NCBI GenBank assembly: GCA_025358945.1
Contig: JANYHS010000099.1
Location: 1-34,341 of the forward strand
Length of the DNA stretch: 34,341 nucleotides
Source: Acidobacteriota bacterium
GTDB lineage: Bacteria > Acidobacteriota > Vicinamibacteria > Vicinamibacterales > CAVVIG01
Direction of reading: 5' to 3'
In this document: positions 24,447 to 33,237 of the stretch, one piece after another
Layout: the number at the start of each line of letters is the position of its first letter
Position numbering within the stretch: the first letter of the stretch is position 1
Position numbers and translations under genes: made by a program
Notes under the pieces: model-generated
What the model was told of the DNA's origin: nothing
Database searches by the model: none
What the model saw: only the letters and a program-made list of their open reading frames with translations

Positions 24447-25639
24447 GCCGTTTCGTAGACTCTCTCGATCCTACTGCCGATCCGGCACAGGATCTCGTAC
24501 GGGATCGTGCCGATCTGCGCGGCCATTTCGCGGACGTCGATGCGATCGGCGCCTTGCGATCCGATGATCACCACCTCGTCGCCTGGCGACACGTCGAGTC
24601 CTGTGACGTCGGCCATCAACATGTCCATGCAGACCGATCCGACGATTGGGGCGCGGCGTCCGCGAATCAGCACGGAGCCGCGGCCCGCGAGGCGCAGATC
24701 CAGGCCGTCCGCGTACCCGGCCGGCACGATCGCGATCGTCGCCGGCTGCTCCGCCGTAAATCTCACGCCATAGCCGACGCCTTCATCCGCGCGCACGCCC
24801 TTTACCGCGACGATGCGACTGCCGAGGGTCATGATCGGGGTCAGCGGCAGCGTGGACGCCAGAGGCGGCGGAACGATGCCGTACAGCAGAAGGCCCGGGC
24901 GCACGCGGTCGTACCAGACGCGCGAATCGCGCAACAGCGCGGCGCTGTTCGCCGCGTGGACGTACGGCGACGACAAAGAAGAAACCGCCGAGTCCGCCGA
25001 GACCGCAGATCGATTGTTTTCTCGGCGATCTCCGCCTGCTCCGCGGGACAGGTCACTAATCTCGCTCTGCGCCGTTTCGAAGCGCAGGCGCTGCTCGTTG
25101 AACAGCGGCGACTCGGGTTCATCGGCGGTCGCAAAGTGTGTGTAGATCGCCTCGAGATCCAGGTTGGGGCTCGCCAGTAACTCGGGCAGCGTCCGCCGCA
25201 GGTTGTCGAAACGGAAGCCGAGCCGATTCATGCCGGTATCGATTTTGAGGTGATAGCGGATGCGCTGCTTGTACTTCTCGGCGGCCGCCTGCACGGCGTG
25301 TGCAGCGCCCGGCGTGGAAATCGTCGGCGTCAGCCGGCAGTCGAACAGGCCATCGAGATCGCTGACGCTGAGCGCGCCGAACACCAGAATGTCCGCGCGC
25401 ACGCCGGCCGCGCGCAGCGCTGCGCCCTCCTCGATGTCGGCGCACGCCAGCAGGTCGGCGCCCGCGTCTTCCAGCGCGAGCGCCACCTGCGCGGCGCCGT
25501 GGCCGTAGGCGTTCGCCTTCACCACCGCGATCACACCAGGCGTGCGCACCGCGGCGTCCTCAGCGAGAGCGTCGACGATCAACCGGTAGTTGGATTTCAG
25601 CGCGTCGAGATCAATCCGCGCGACGGTTGGGCGAATCAT
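24440..25639 (-). CDS. alr: Alanine racemase
   Basis: ARIDLDALKSNYRLI...VVKANAYGHGA...YHLKIDTGMNRLGFR...VCMDMLMADVTGLDVSPGDEVVIIG. Confidence 0.96.
   Translation of the reverse strand: MIRPTVARIDLDALKSNYRLIVDALAEDAAVRTPGVIAVVKANAYGHGAAQVALALEDAGADLLACADIEEGAALRAAGVRADILVFGALSVSDLDGLFDCRLTPTISTPGAAHAVQAAAEKYKQRIRYHLKIDTGMNRLGFRFDNLRRTLPELLASPNLDLEAIYTHFATADEPESPLFNEQRLRFETAQSEISDLSRGAGGDRRENNRSAVSADSAVSSLSSPYVHAANSAALLRDSRVWYDRVRPGLLLYGIVPPPLASTLPLTPIMTLGSRIVAVKGVRADEGVGYGVRFTAEQPATIAIVPAGYADGLDLRLAGRGSVLIRGRRAPIVGSVCMDMLMADVTGLDVSPGDEVVIIGSQGADRIDVREMAAQIGTIPYEILCRIGSRIERVYETAT
24973..25050. repeat. Iterated-word inverted repeat (ACCGCCGAGTCCGCCGAGACCGCAGA...) inside alr
   Basis: ACCGCCGAGTCCGCCGAGACCGCAGATCGATTGTTTTCTCGGCGATCTCCGCCTGCTCCGCGGG; encodes RGAGGDRRENNRSAVSADSAVSSLSS. 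Confidence 0.75.
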
Positions 25640-25664
25640 CGGTTTTCAGTTTATTCTGTCGCGC

Positions 25665-26357
25665 ATGGCTGAAACCGTCGAATTCCGCAGCAACGGCAAC
25701 ACTGCATCGGGATACCTCGTCACGCCGGCGTCCGGATCGGGTCCGGGCATCCTCGTGATCCAGGAATGGTGGGGTCTGGATTCAGGCATCAAGGAAATGA
25801 CCGATCGCCTTGGCGCCGCCGGCTTCGTCGCCCTCGCGCCGGATCTCTATCACGGCGAACTCGCCGCTCACGACGAAATGGACAAGGCCGCGCACCTGAT
25901 GAATGCCCTGCCGGCCGATCGTGCAGCGCGCGACACGAGCGGCGCCATCGACTACCTGGCGAGCCTGCCCTCCGTCACGCACCACGGCATCGGCGTGGTC
26001 GGGTTCTGCATGGGCGGGATGCTGTCGTTCCTCATCGCCGCCAATCGCGGCGACAAGGTGAAGGCGCTGGTTCCCTTCTACGGATTTCCGCAGGGCGCGA
26101 TGGAGCCGGACTGGTCGAAGCTGACCGCGTCGATCAGCGGTCACATGGCGGAGACCGACCAGTTCTTTCCACCGGAAGCCGCCAAGGCGCTCGAGACGAA
26201 ACTGCGCGCGATGGGCAAGACGGTGACGCTGACCGTTCACGCCGGCACAGGGCACGCGTTCATGGGCCCGCACAACGCGCTGGGCACGTTCAACGCGGCA
26301 GTCGCCGCGAAGATCTGGCCGGAGGCCGTGGCGTTTCTGAAAAAGACGCTGAGCTGA
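25665..26357 (+). CDS. Dienelactone hydrolase family protein
   Basis: MAETVEFRSNGNTASGYLVTPASGSGPGILVIQEWWGL...VVGFCMGGMLSFLIAA...HAGTGHAFMGPHN; start trimmed from the 25590 ORF. Confidence 0.93.
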   Translation: MAETVEFRSNGNTASGYLVTPASGSGPGILVIQEWWGLDSGIKEMTDRLGAAGFVALAPDLYHGELAAHDEMDKAAHLMNALPADRAARDTSGAIDYLASLPSVTHHGIGVVGFCMGGMLSFLIAANRGDKVKALVPFYGFPQGAMEPDWSKLTASISGHMAETDQFFPPEAAKALETKLRAMGKTVTLTVHAGTGHAFMGPHNALGTFNAAVAAKIWPEAVAFLKKTLS

Positions 26358-26368
26358 CCAGTTCTCGG

Positions 26369-26692
26369 TCAGCCACCAACTCGGACAAGTTGGCCGGCCG
26401 TGACGCTCGACAACGCTTGGAGGATCTGAGGAACGAACGGGCGCAGATCCTTCAGGCGATTGGTTCGCGCGATGACAACCACCAGACCAACGCCGGCGGA
26501 TTGCAGATTCTGTTGGAACTCGATGTTCTGATCGACAGTCAGCAGCACCTCGAACCGCTCTGCCAGCATCAGCTCGAGCAGTTCACCGTTGCGCTTCGAC
26601 GACCAGCCCATGTCGACGACGTGTTGCACGTCGTGGCCCACAAGATCGGGCTTCAGCGTGCGCGGGACGCACTCATCGAGCAACAGCCGCAT
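26369..26692 (-). CDS. DUF5615-family PIN-like toxin
   Basis: MRLLLDECVPRTLKPDLVGHDVQHVVDMGW...LLTVDQNIEFQQNL. Confidence 0.88.
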   Translation of the reverse strand: MRLLLDECVPRTLKPDLVGHDVQHVVDMGWSSKRNGELLELMLAERFEVLLTVDQNIEFQQNLQSAGVGLVVVIARTNRLKDLRPFVPQILQALSSVTAGQLVRVGG

Positions 26693-26903
26693 GGGACTCG
26701 GTCATCTCGCGCGCGAGTTCGAGTGCCGCGACCGCCTGCTCGCGGGTGACGGAGGGGAAGTCGTTCAGAAAGTCGTCGAGGGGGTCGCCGGCTTCGAGAT
26801 AATCGAAGAGGGTCTTGGCTGGCACTCGGGTTCCGACAAACACGGGAGTGCCGCCGAGAATCTCGGGGTCGACGTGCACGACAGCGGGCTTGGCCATGGT
26901 CAA
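26673..26903 (-). CDS. DUF433-family antitoxin
   Basis: VHVDPEILGGTPVFVGTRVPAKTLFDYLEAGDPLDDFLNDFPSVTREQAVAALELARE; overlaps the toxin gene by 20 nt. Confidence 0.9.
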   Translation of the reverse strand: MTMAKPAVVHVDPEILGGTPVFVGTRVPAKTLFDYLEAGDPLDDFLNDFPSVTREQAVAALELAREMTESHAAVAR

Positions 26904-27085
26904 TTCTGTCTGTTTGCGAGTATACCGCCGAGACAGACTCCTGACGGCGCACCGCCAAGATCCTTGCGGTGTATTGCGTGCAATCGAACGACGTCAGAGC
27001 GAAGCTGCGCTCAGTCGTCGCGGAGTACGACAAACGCGATTTGAGCGACCAACCAGCTCAACACAGCCATCCCAGCTTCCGCCGC

Positions 27086-28435
27086 CTATCCGCCGCCCGA
27101 GAGATTCTCGAATCTCGTGAACTCGCGGATGAACGCCAGCTTCACGACACCGGTGGGGCCGTTGCGCTGCTTCGCGATGATTAATTCCGCCACGCCCTGC
27201 GAGTCGGCCGGCGGCTGCCCCTTGTCGAGGTACATCTCCTCGCGATAGATGAACGCGACGACGTCGGCGTCCTGCTCGAGTGCGCCGGACTCTCGGAGAT
27301 CGGAGAGCTGCGGACGATGGTCGGCTCGCGCTTCAGGGGCGCGGCTCAACTGCGAGAGCAGCACGATCGGGACGCGGAGTTCCTTCGCGAGTCCTTTCAA
27401 CGACCGCGAGATCGCGCCCAATTCCAGCGTGCGATTCTCGAACTTGCCGCGTCCCTGCATCAACTGCACGTAGTCGATGATCACCATGTGCAGGCCGTGC
27501 TCGGAGGCGAGCCGGCGGCACTTCGCGCGCATCTCGAGCACGCCGATCGACGGCGTGTCGTCGATGAAAATCTTTGCCTCGCTCAGCGTGCCGATCGCCT
27601 GCGACAGCCGGCCCCAGTCCTTCTCGCCAAGGAAGCCGCCGCGCAGGCGGTGCGCGTCGATGCGCGCCTCGCCGGTCAGCATGCGGAGAAACAGCTGTTC
27701 CTTCGACATTTCGAGGCTGAACACGCCAACCGTCATGTCCGTCTTGGTGCCGACGTGCTGCGCGATGTTCAGCACCAGACTGGTCTTCCCCATCGAGGGG
27801 CGCGCGGCGATGATCACGAGGTCCGACGGCTGCAGCCCCGACGTCATCTCGTCGAGATCGGTAAAGCCGGTCGGCACGCCGGTGACCAGCTCCTTGCGCG
27901 AATGCAGCTTCTCGATCGTATCGAGGCTGCCCTGCGCGAGGTCGCGCAGCGACACGAAGCCGTCGCGGATCTTGTCGTCGGCGATTGCGAAAATCGCGTG
28001 TTCGGCCTGATCGAGGATCAGGTCGGCTTCGTCTTCGCCCGCGTACGCCGTGGCGAGAATCTTGTTGGCGGAAAAAATGAGATGACGGAGTGTCGCCTTC
28101 TCCTTGATGATCTTGGCGTAGTGCTCGACGTTGGTGTGGCGTGGCACGCCGTCGATGAGGGCGGAGATGTAGGCCGGGCCGCCGACCTCGTCGAGGTCGC
28201 CCGAGCGCCCGAGTTCTTCCTTCAGCGTGACCAGATCGATCGCGTCGTTGCGCTCCGCCAGCTTGACCATCTTGTCGAAGATGCGCCGGTGCGCGTCGCG
28301 AAAGAAGTCGTTGGCGTCGATGACTTCGGCCGCCAGGTTGAACGCGTCGTTGTGGAGGAGAATCGCGCCCAGCACCGAGCGCTCGGCCTCGAGGTTGTGA
28401 GGAAGTGTGCGTTCGGCGACCGCAGTATCAGCCAT
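27086..28435 (-). CDS. dnaB: Replicative DNA helicase DnaB
   Basis: LPHNLEAERSVLGAILL...IIAARPSMGKTSLVLNIAQHV...VIIDYVQLMQG...LSQLSRAPEARADHRPQLSDLRESGALEQDADVV. Confidence 0.97.
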   Translation of the reverse strand: MADTAVAERTLPHNLEAERSVLGAILLHNDAFNLAAEVIDANDFFRDAHRRIFDKMVKLAERNDAIDLVTLKEELGRSGDLDEVGGPAYISALIDGVPRHTNVEHYAKIIKEKATLRHLIFSANKILATAYAGEDEADLILDQAEHAIFAIADDKIRDGFVSLRDLAQGSLDTIEKLHSRKELVTGVPTGFTDLDEMTSGLQPSDLVIIAARPSMGKTSLVLNIAQHVGTKTDMTVGVFSLEMSKEQLFLRMLTGEARIDAHRLRGGFLGEKDWGRLSQAIGTLSEAKIFIDDTPSIGVLEMRAKCRRLASEHGLHMVIIDYVQLMQGRGKFENRTLELGAISRSLKGLAKELRVPIVLLSQLSRAPEARADHRPQLSDLRESGALEQDADVVAFIYREEMYLDKGQPPADSQGVAELIIAKQRNGPTGVVKLAFIREFTRFENLSGGG

Positions 28436-28446
28436 TGGAACTTCGA

Positions 28447-28577
28447 AGTGAGAACACTGAGAACTCAGAACTGGGAAGTAGAACTATAAGCGTAAACAGG
28501 CGACCCCAAAAAGAAAACCCGGAACCAGGATTTCTCCCGGCTCCGAGTTCTGAGTTCTAACTTCTCAGTTCTAAGTT
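28447..28577. repeat. Inverted AGAACTCAGAACT word repeats flanking the rplI terminator
   Basis: Left GAGAACACTGAGAACTCAGAACTGGGAAGTAGAACT; right GAGTTCTGAGTTCTAACTTCTCAGTTCTAAGTTG. Confidence 0.85.
28506..28544 (-). terminator. Rho-independent terminator after rplI with GAAA tetraloop
   Basis: Minus strand GGAGCCGGGA-GAAA-TCCTGGTTCC-GGGTTTTCTTTTT; 10-bp stem with two G-U pairs. Confidence 0.75.
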
Positions 28578-28578
28578 G

Positions 28579-29031
28579 TTACGCCTTGGCCTCTGCCGTC
28601 ACCTTCACCTTCAACGTCACGGTGACGTCGCGGTGGAGCTTCACCGGTACTTCGAACTCGCCGAGCCGCTTGATCGGATCGTGGAGCTGGATGGTCCGGC
28701 GATCGATGTCGAAGCCCTTGGCGGCCAGCACTTCGGCGATGTCGGCGTTGGTGACCGAGCCGAACAGCGCGTCGGTCTCGCCGACCTTGCGCGAGATCTC
28801 GACCTCGACCACGGCCAGCCGATCGGCCACGGCCTGCGCGGCCTTCTGCTCCTCCGCTTCGTTCGCGTCGAACTTCACTTTCTCGCGCTCGATGACTTTC
28901 TTGTTGCCCTCTGTCGCCAGCAGGGCCATCTTGCGCGGCAGCAGATAGTTGCGCGCGTAACCGTCGGCGACTTTCACGAGGTCGCCGCGGCGTCCGAGGT
29001 TGTCGACGTGTTCTCGAAGAATAACTTCCAT
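28579..29031 (-). CDS. rplI: 50S ribosomal protein L9
   Basis: MEVILREHVDNLGRRGDLVKVADGYARNYLLPRKMALLAT. Confidence 0.97.
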   Translation of the reverse strand: MEVILREHVDNLGRRGDLVKVADGYARNYLLPRKMALLATEGNKKVIEREKVKFDANEAEEQKAAQAVADRLAVVEVEISRKVGETDALFGSVTNADIAEVLAAKGFDIDRRTIQLHDPIKRLGEFEVPVKLHRDVTVTLKVKVTAEAKA

Positions 29032-29040
29032 GGCGTGCCT

Positions 29041-29355
29041 CTACTCCGTGACGTAAGGAATCAGCGCGATCTGCCGGGCGCGCTTGATCGCCGTCTGCAG
29101 TTTGCGCTGGTGCTTCGCGCACGTGCCGGAAATGCGCCGCGGCAGAATCTTGCCGCGCTCGGGTACGAACGGCCCGATCAGCTTCACATCCTTGTAGTTG
29201 ATGTCGTCGATCTTGTCCGCGCAGAACTTGCAGACCTTGCGACGACGAAACAGCGTGCGGCGCTGTCCCTTTTCCTTGTCGCCGGCTTTCTTGTCGCCGG
29301 CGCGGCCGCGGCCGCCGCCACCGCCGCCCGATCGTCCCTGTCCAAATGGTGGCAT
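29041..29355 (-). CDS. rpsR: 30S ribosomal protein S18 with Gly/Lys-rich N-terminal extension
   Basis: [65 protein letters not shown]. Confidence 0.96.
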   Translation of the reverse strand: MPPFGQGRSGGGGGGRGRAGDKKAGDKEKGQRRTLFRRRKVCKFCADKIDDINYKDVKLIGPFVPERGKILPRRISGTCAKHQRKLQTAIKRARQIALIPYVTE

Positions 29356-29358
29356 GGC

Positions 29359-29811
29359 TTAAACCTCTCCTACTTCAAATCGATCGTCGTCCTGATCGTC
29401 CGGCTCGCCGGCCGGACGGCCTTCACCCGGTTGCCGCTGCGGTGGGAGGCCACGCTTCACGCGCCGGCGCTCCGAGTTGGTCCGCCGCCGCGTCTGCACG
29501 GTGTCGACGACTTTCTTCGCTTCGTCCACGCGGACGATCATCTGCCGGATGACGATGTCCATCACCTTCAGCCGGCGATCCAGTTCCTTCATCAACTCGC
29601 CGCTGCCGTTGATCGTCTGGAGGACGTAGTAGCCCTCCTTGTGGCGGGCGATCTCATAGGCGAGACGCTTGCGTCCCCAGTTGTCGGTGCTGGCGATCGT
29701 CCCGCTCAACCGGGTGACCACTTCTTCGACCTTCGCCTGGAGTTCGGCGACCTGTTGTTCGGTCGTGTCCGGGGGGAGGATGTAGACGAGTTCGTACTGT
29801 CGATCTGACAT
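29359..29811 (-). CDS. rpsF: 30S ribosomal protein S6
   Basis: MSDRQYELVYILPPDTTEQQVAELQAKVEEVVTRLSG...NWGRKRLAYEIARHKEGYYVL; start trimmed from 29856. Confidence 0.95.
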   Translation of the reverse strand: MSDRQYELVYILPPDTTEQQVAELQAKVEEVVTRLSGTIASTDNWGRKRLAYEIARHKEGYYVLQTINGSGELMKELDRRLKVMDIVIRQMIVRVDEAKKVVDTVQTRRRTNSERRRVKRGLPPQRQPGEGRPAGEPDDQDDDRFEVGEV

Positions 29812-29907
29812 TGCTGCTCCTAAGGACGCTTCGCACCGCGAAGCGGCCACCAGCATGGTGGCAAGGGTGCCCTTCGACTTGCCGCGGATACTGCGGCTCG
29901 CTCAGAG

Positions 29908-30486
29908 CTATTCGGTTGTCGCCGGATCGCCGCCGTTGAATGCGTTCATCACCGCCTCGATCCCCGACGCGATGAACATCTCCGCCGCATCAGCCGCGCG
30001 CGCCGTCATGCGCGCGACCTCCGCACCTTCATCTTTCTCGAACCGCGAGAGCACGTGATCCGCAAGATTGCGCTGATCCCCGCCCCGCCCGACGCCGACC
30101 CGCACCCGCGAAAACTCGTCGCCGAGGTGCGCGATGATCGACTTCAACCCGTTGTGGCCGCCGGCCGATCCGCGGGTCCGCGCCCGCAGCCTGCCGAGCG
30201 GCAAATGAACTTCGTCGACCACGATCAGCAGGTCGGCGACGTCGATCTTGAAATATCGCGAGAGCTCGCCCACCGCCTGGCCGCTGAGGTTCATGAACGT
30301 CAGCGGCTTCACCAGCAGAACGGCTTCGTCCGCCCGCCGCCATTTCGCGACCAGCGCCTCCGCCGGCGCCGACTCGAAGCTCACTGACGCGCGGCGCGCC
30401 AGCTCGTCGACGACATCGAAGCCGACGTTGTGCCGTGTGCCCTTGTACTGCGGGCCCGGGTTGCCGAGCCCGACAATGGCCTTCAC
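29908..30486 (-). CDS. pth: Peptidyl-tRNA hydrolase
   Basis: MKAIVGLGNPGPQYKGTRHNVGFDVVDELARRA...KPLTFMNLSGQAVGE...DLLIVVDEVHLPLGRLRARTRGSAGGHNGLKSIIAHLG. Confidence 0.97.
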   Translation of the reverse strand: MKAIVGLGNPGPQYKGTRHNVGFDVVDELARRASVSFESAPAEALVAKWRRADEAVLLVKPLTFMNLSGQAVGELSRYFKIDVADLLIVVDEVHLPLGRLRARTRGSAGGHNGLKSIIAHLGDEFSRVRVGVGRGGDQRNLADHVLSRFEKDEGAEVARMTARAADAAEMFIASGIEAVMNAFNGGDPATTE

Positions 30487-30494
30487 CTCGCCCG

Positions 30495-31196
30495 TTACTT
30501 CTTCTTGTCGTCTTTCTTCTTGTCGTCCTTCTTGTCGCTGTCTTCCTCGTCCTTCTTGCCCTTCTTCAACACTTCGGGCTCGGCGGGCGTGGCGGTGGCA
30601 GCGGCAGCCGCGTCAGCCGGCGCCGCGACTTCCACGGCCTTCGGCATGATCACGTGAACGAGCATGAGGTCGAGATCGCTGACCGGCTTCCACTTCGCGT
30701 TGGTCGCGATGTCGCGCACGCGGATGCCCTGGTGCAGCATCAGTTCGGTCACGTCGACGTCGATGTGCTCGGGGATGTCGGCCGGCAGCACTTCGATGAC
30801 CACTTCGCGGCGGATGAACTCGAGGATGCCGCCCTGCTGCTTCACGCCCTTCGGCTCGCCGTGGACGATGACCGGGATCGTCACCTGGAGGAGCTTGTCC
30901 ATCGCGATGCGCAGGAAGTCGACGTGGAGAACCTCGTGGGTGATCGGGTCGAGCAGGAAATCCTTCACGAGAACGCGGTTGTCGCCGGCGCCCGCGAGCT
31001 TCAACGAGATCAGCGTGTTCTGCCCCGACTCCGAGTGCAGGATCTTCAGCAGATCTTTCGGCTTGACCGCGATCGCCGTCGCTTCCGTGCCGCCGCCGCC
31101 GTACAGCACGCCGGGGACGTGGCCGCCGCGGCGCGTACGCCGGGCTTCATTTTTTCCGAACGTGTCACGCGCCTGCGCTTCGAGTATCGCTTCCAT
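30495..31196 (-). CDS. rplY: 50S ribosomal protein L25/general stress protein Ctc with low-complexity Lys/Asp tail
   Basis: ILEAQARDTFGKNEARRTRRGGHVPGVLYGGG...VLHVDFLRIAMDKLLQVTIPVIVHGEPKGVKQQGGILEF; tail EEDSDKKDDKKKDDKKK. Confidence 0.94.
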   Translation of the reverse strand: MEAILEAQARDTFGKNEARRTRRGGHVPGVLYGGGGTEATAIAVKPKDLLKILHSESGQNTLISLKLAGAGDNRVLVKDFLLDPITHEVLHVDFLRIAMDKLLQVTIPVIVHGEPKGVKQQGGILEFIRREVVIEVLPADIPEHIDVDVTELMLHQGIRVRDIATNAKWKPVSDLDLMLVHVIMPKAVEVAAPADAAAAATATPAEPEVLKKGKKDEEDSDKKDDKKKDDKKK

Positions 31197-31211
31197 AAAT
31201 TCCTCTAATTC

Positions 31212-32177
31212 CTACACAAACAACGAGGACACCGATGTCTCCTCGTGAATCGACTTAATCGCTTGTCCGAGCAGCCGCGCCACCGACAGCACGACGACCT
31301 TGCTGCACGCCGCACCCGCCGCCGACAGCGGAATCGTGTTGGTCACGATCAACTTGTCGATCGGCGACTTCTCGATCCGCTCGATGGCCGGCCCCGACAA
31401 CACGCCATGCACCGCGCAGGCGATGATTCGCGCCGCGCCGTTGGCCTTGAGCGCCGCAGCGCCCTTGGTGATCGTCCCCGCGGTGTCGATGATGTCGTCC
31501 TGCAGGATGCAGGTCCGCCCCTCGACATCGCCGATCACGTTCATCACTTCCGCCGTCCCGTCGTCGCTGCGCCGCTTGTCGATGACGGCGAGCTCGGCGT
31601 CCAGCCGCTTCGCGTAGGCGCGCGCGCGTTCGGCGCCGCCCGCGTCCGGCGAGACCATCGTCAGCTTCGGATAATCGAGACGCGCGAGGTAGTCGATGAT
31701 CACCGGCGCGGCGAACAGATGGTCGACCGGAATGTCAAAGAACCCCTGGATCTGCGCCTTGTGCAGGTCCATCGTCAGCACGCGGTTGGTGCCCGCGGCG
31801 CTGAGCACGTTGGCCACCAGCTTGGCCGAAATCGGCACCCGCGGCTTATCCTTGCGATCCTGACGTGCGTAACCGTAATACGGCAGCACTGCGGTGATGC
31901 GCGACGCCGACGAGCGGCGGAACGCATCGATCATGATCATCAACTCCATCAGGTGCTCGTCGACCGGATTGCTGGTCGGCTGCACGATGAAGACGTCGGT
32001 CCCACGGATGTTCTCGTCGATCTGGAACGAGACCTCCGAGTCCGGAAACCGGCGCAAACGCGCCTGCCCAAGCCCCACGCCGAGAAACGCCGCAATTTCA
32101 CGCGACAGTTCCTGGTGCGCGCTGCCCGAGAACACTTTCAGTTCGCCAAACCCGGTCGCCATGAAGGGATCACCCAT
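31212..32177 (-). CDS. prs: Ribose-phosphate pyrophosphokinase (start could be ATG at 32162)
   Basis: LKVFSGSAHQELSREIAAFLGV...GYARQDRKDKPRVPISAKLVANVL...DLHKAQIQGFFDIPVDHL...VSPDAGGAERARAYAKRL. Confidence 0.97.
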   Translation of the reverse strand: MGDPFMATGFGELKVFSGSAHQELSREIAAFLGVGLGQARLRRFPDSEVSFQIDENIRGTDVFIVQPTSNPVDEHLMELMIMIDAFRRSSASRITAVLPYYGYARQDRKDKPRVPISAKLVANVLSAAGTNRVLTMDLHKAQIQGFFDIPVDHLFAAPVIIDYLARLDYPKLTMVSPDAGGAERARAYAKRLDAELAVIDKRRSDDGTAEVMNVIGDVEGRTCILQDDIIDTAGTITKGAAALKANGAARIIACAVHGVLSGPAIERIEKSPIDKLIVTNTIPLSAAGAACSKVVVLSVARLLGQAIKSIHEETSVSSLFV

Positions 32178-32201
32178 CGGACTACAACAGCCCCCGCGAG
32201 G

Positions 32202-32276
32202 TGGCTGGGGCGGAAGGATTCGAACCTTCGAATACGGGATCCAAAGACCCGCGCCTTACCACTTGGCGACGCCCCA
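32202..32276 (-). tRNA. tRNA-Gln (anticodon TTG), CCA encoded
   Basis: TGGGGCGTCGCCAAGTGGTAAGGCGCGGGTCTTTGGATCCCGTATTCGAAGGTTCGAATCCTTCCGCCCCAGCCA. Confidence 0.95.
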
Positions 32277-32370
32277 ATAAAAAGTTCCCGCGCCTGTCTC
32301 TGAATGAAAGTGCTGACTTCAGGAGTGGCCTAACGCACGCGGCGCAAAAGGGTAAGTTTATCCGATGGAC

Positions 32371-33237
32371 TCAGGTTGCGGCAAGGGTCTGATAGCGTCG
32401 GCGGTTAAGTGTCCTGGTGAGCAGTGTCCTTCGGGAAGCCGACCCCAGACCGTTTGCGGCTCGCGCCGCGGCTAGACTCTGCGAAAACAGGCCGAAAACA
32501 GCTGACCCGCTGCCAGACATCGCCGCCTGAGACGCCCCGTTCCGCCGGAGTGCAGAAATGATACGACCCACGGCCGGGTGCTGTTTCACGACCGGCGCCT
32601 CCAGATCGTTAACCAGTTCACCGCGGGGGACGATCCCTGGGTCGGCGCGACGTGGCGCGGCCCGCTCAGGACTGCTGTCAAACCATCCGAATGCGTCCTT
32701 CGTACTGACCCCGAAATCCGGGAGGACCAGGACGACCCATGCCGCCGGCCCATCGATCAACGGGAACAGCAGGTCCCCGCGATCGAGGCCGAGCACCGTT
32801 CCGCCTTCGAGGAAGTACGGGACGTCGGCGCCGAGCGCCTTCGCAGATTCGCGCACGCGCGCGTCACTGACGCGCCACCGACGGGCGAGCGCGCGCAGCG
32901 TCGCCGCCGCATCGCTGCTGCCGCCGCCCAGCCCTGCCTGCATCGGAATCCGTTTCCGCAAATCGATGGCCACGTCACGCGGCGCGCCGCGGCGCCCGGC
33001 CGCGCGCCACATCCGCGCCGCCGCCAGCGCAATCAGATTCGTCCCGTCGACAGGGCACGCCGGATCGTCACATGTCAGCCGGAACGGACCGCGGATCGAG
33101 CGAATTGTCAGCGTGTCGTGCAGCGCGATCGACTGAAAGATCGTGCGCAGTTGGTGATATCCGTCGGCGCGCGTGCTCAGCACACGCAGCGACAGGTTAA
33201 TTTTTGCGAACGCCTGGACGCGCATGGCGAAGCTCAT
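32371..33237 (-). CDS. ispE: 4-diphosphocytidyl-2-C-methyl-D-erythritol kinase
   Basis: MRVQAFAKINLSLRVLSTRADGYHQLRTIFQSIALHDTL...KRIPMQAGLGGGSSDAAATLRAL; start at 33237 or 33225 rather than 33327. Confidence 0.94.
   Translation of the reverse strand: MSFAMRVQAFAKINLSLRVLSTRADGYHQLRTIFQSIALHDTLTIRSIRGPFRLTCDDPACPVDGTNLIALAAARMWRAAGRRGAPRDVAIDLRKRIPMQAGLGGGSSDAAATLRALARRWRVSDARVRESAKALGADVPYFLEGGTVLGLDRGDLLFPLIDGPAAWVVLVLPDFGVSTKDAFGWFDSSPERAAPRRADPGIVPRGELVNDLEAPVVKQHPAVGRIISALRRNGASQAAMSGSGSAVFGLFSQSLAAARAANGLGSASRRTLLTRTLNRRRYQTLAAT

Noticed and set aside
25766-26749. 327-aa plus ORF in a second frame of the dienelactone hydrolase
   Set aside because: Arg-rich frame-shifted reading of a real gene.
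26369-26903. DUF433/DUF5615 pair as a novel system
   Set aside because: Well-known predicted type II toxin-antitoxin pairing; reported only as features.
27317-28489. 390-aa plus-strand ORF opposite dnaB
   Set aside because: Antisense shadow; dnaB motifs are complete on the minus strand.
28576-29808. 410-aa plus-strand ORF opposite rplI-rpsR-rpsF
   Set aside because: Antisense shadow spanning three real ribosomal genes and their spacers.
30495-30560. Repeated CTTCTTGTC motifs
   Set aside because: Explained as codons for the low-complexity Lys/Asp C-terminal tail of RplY (L25/Ctc).
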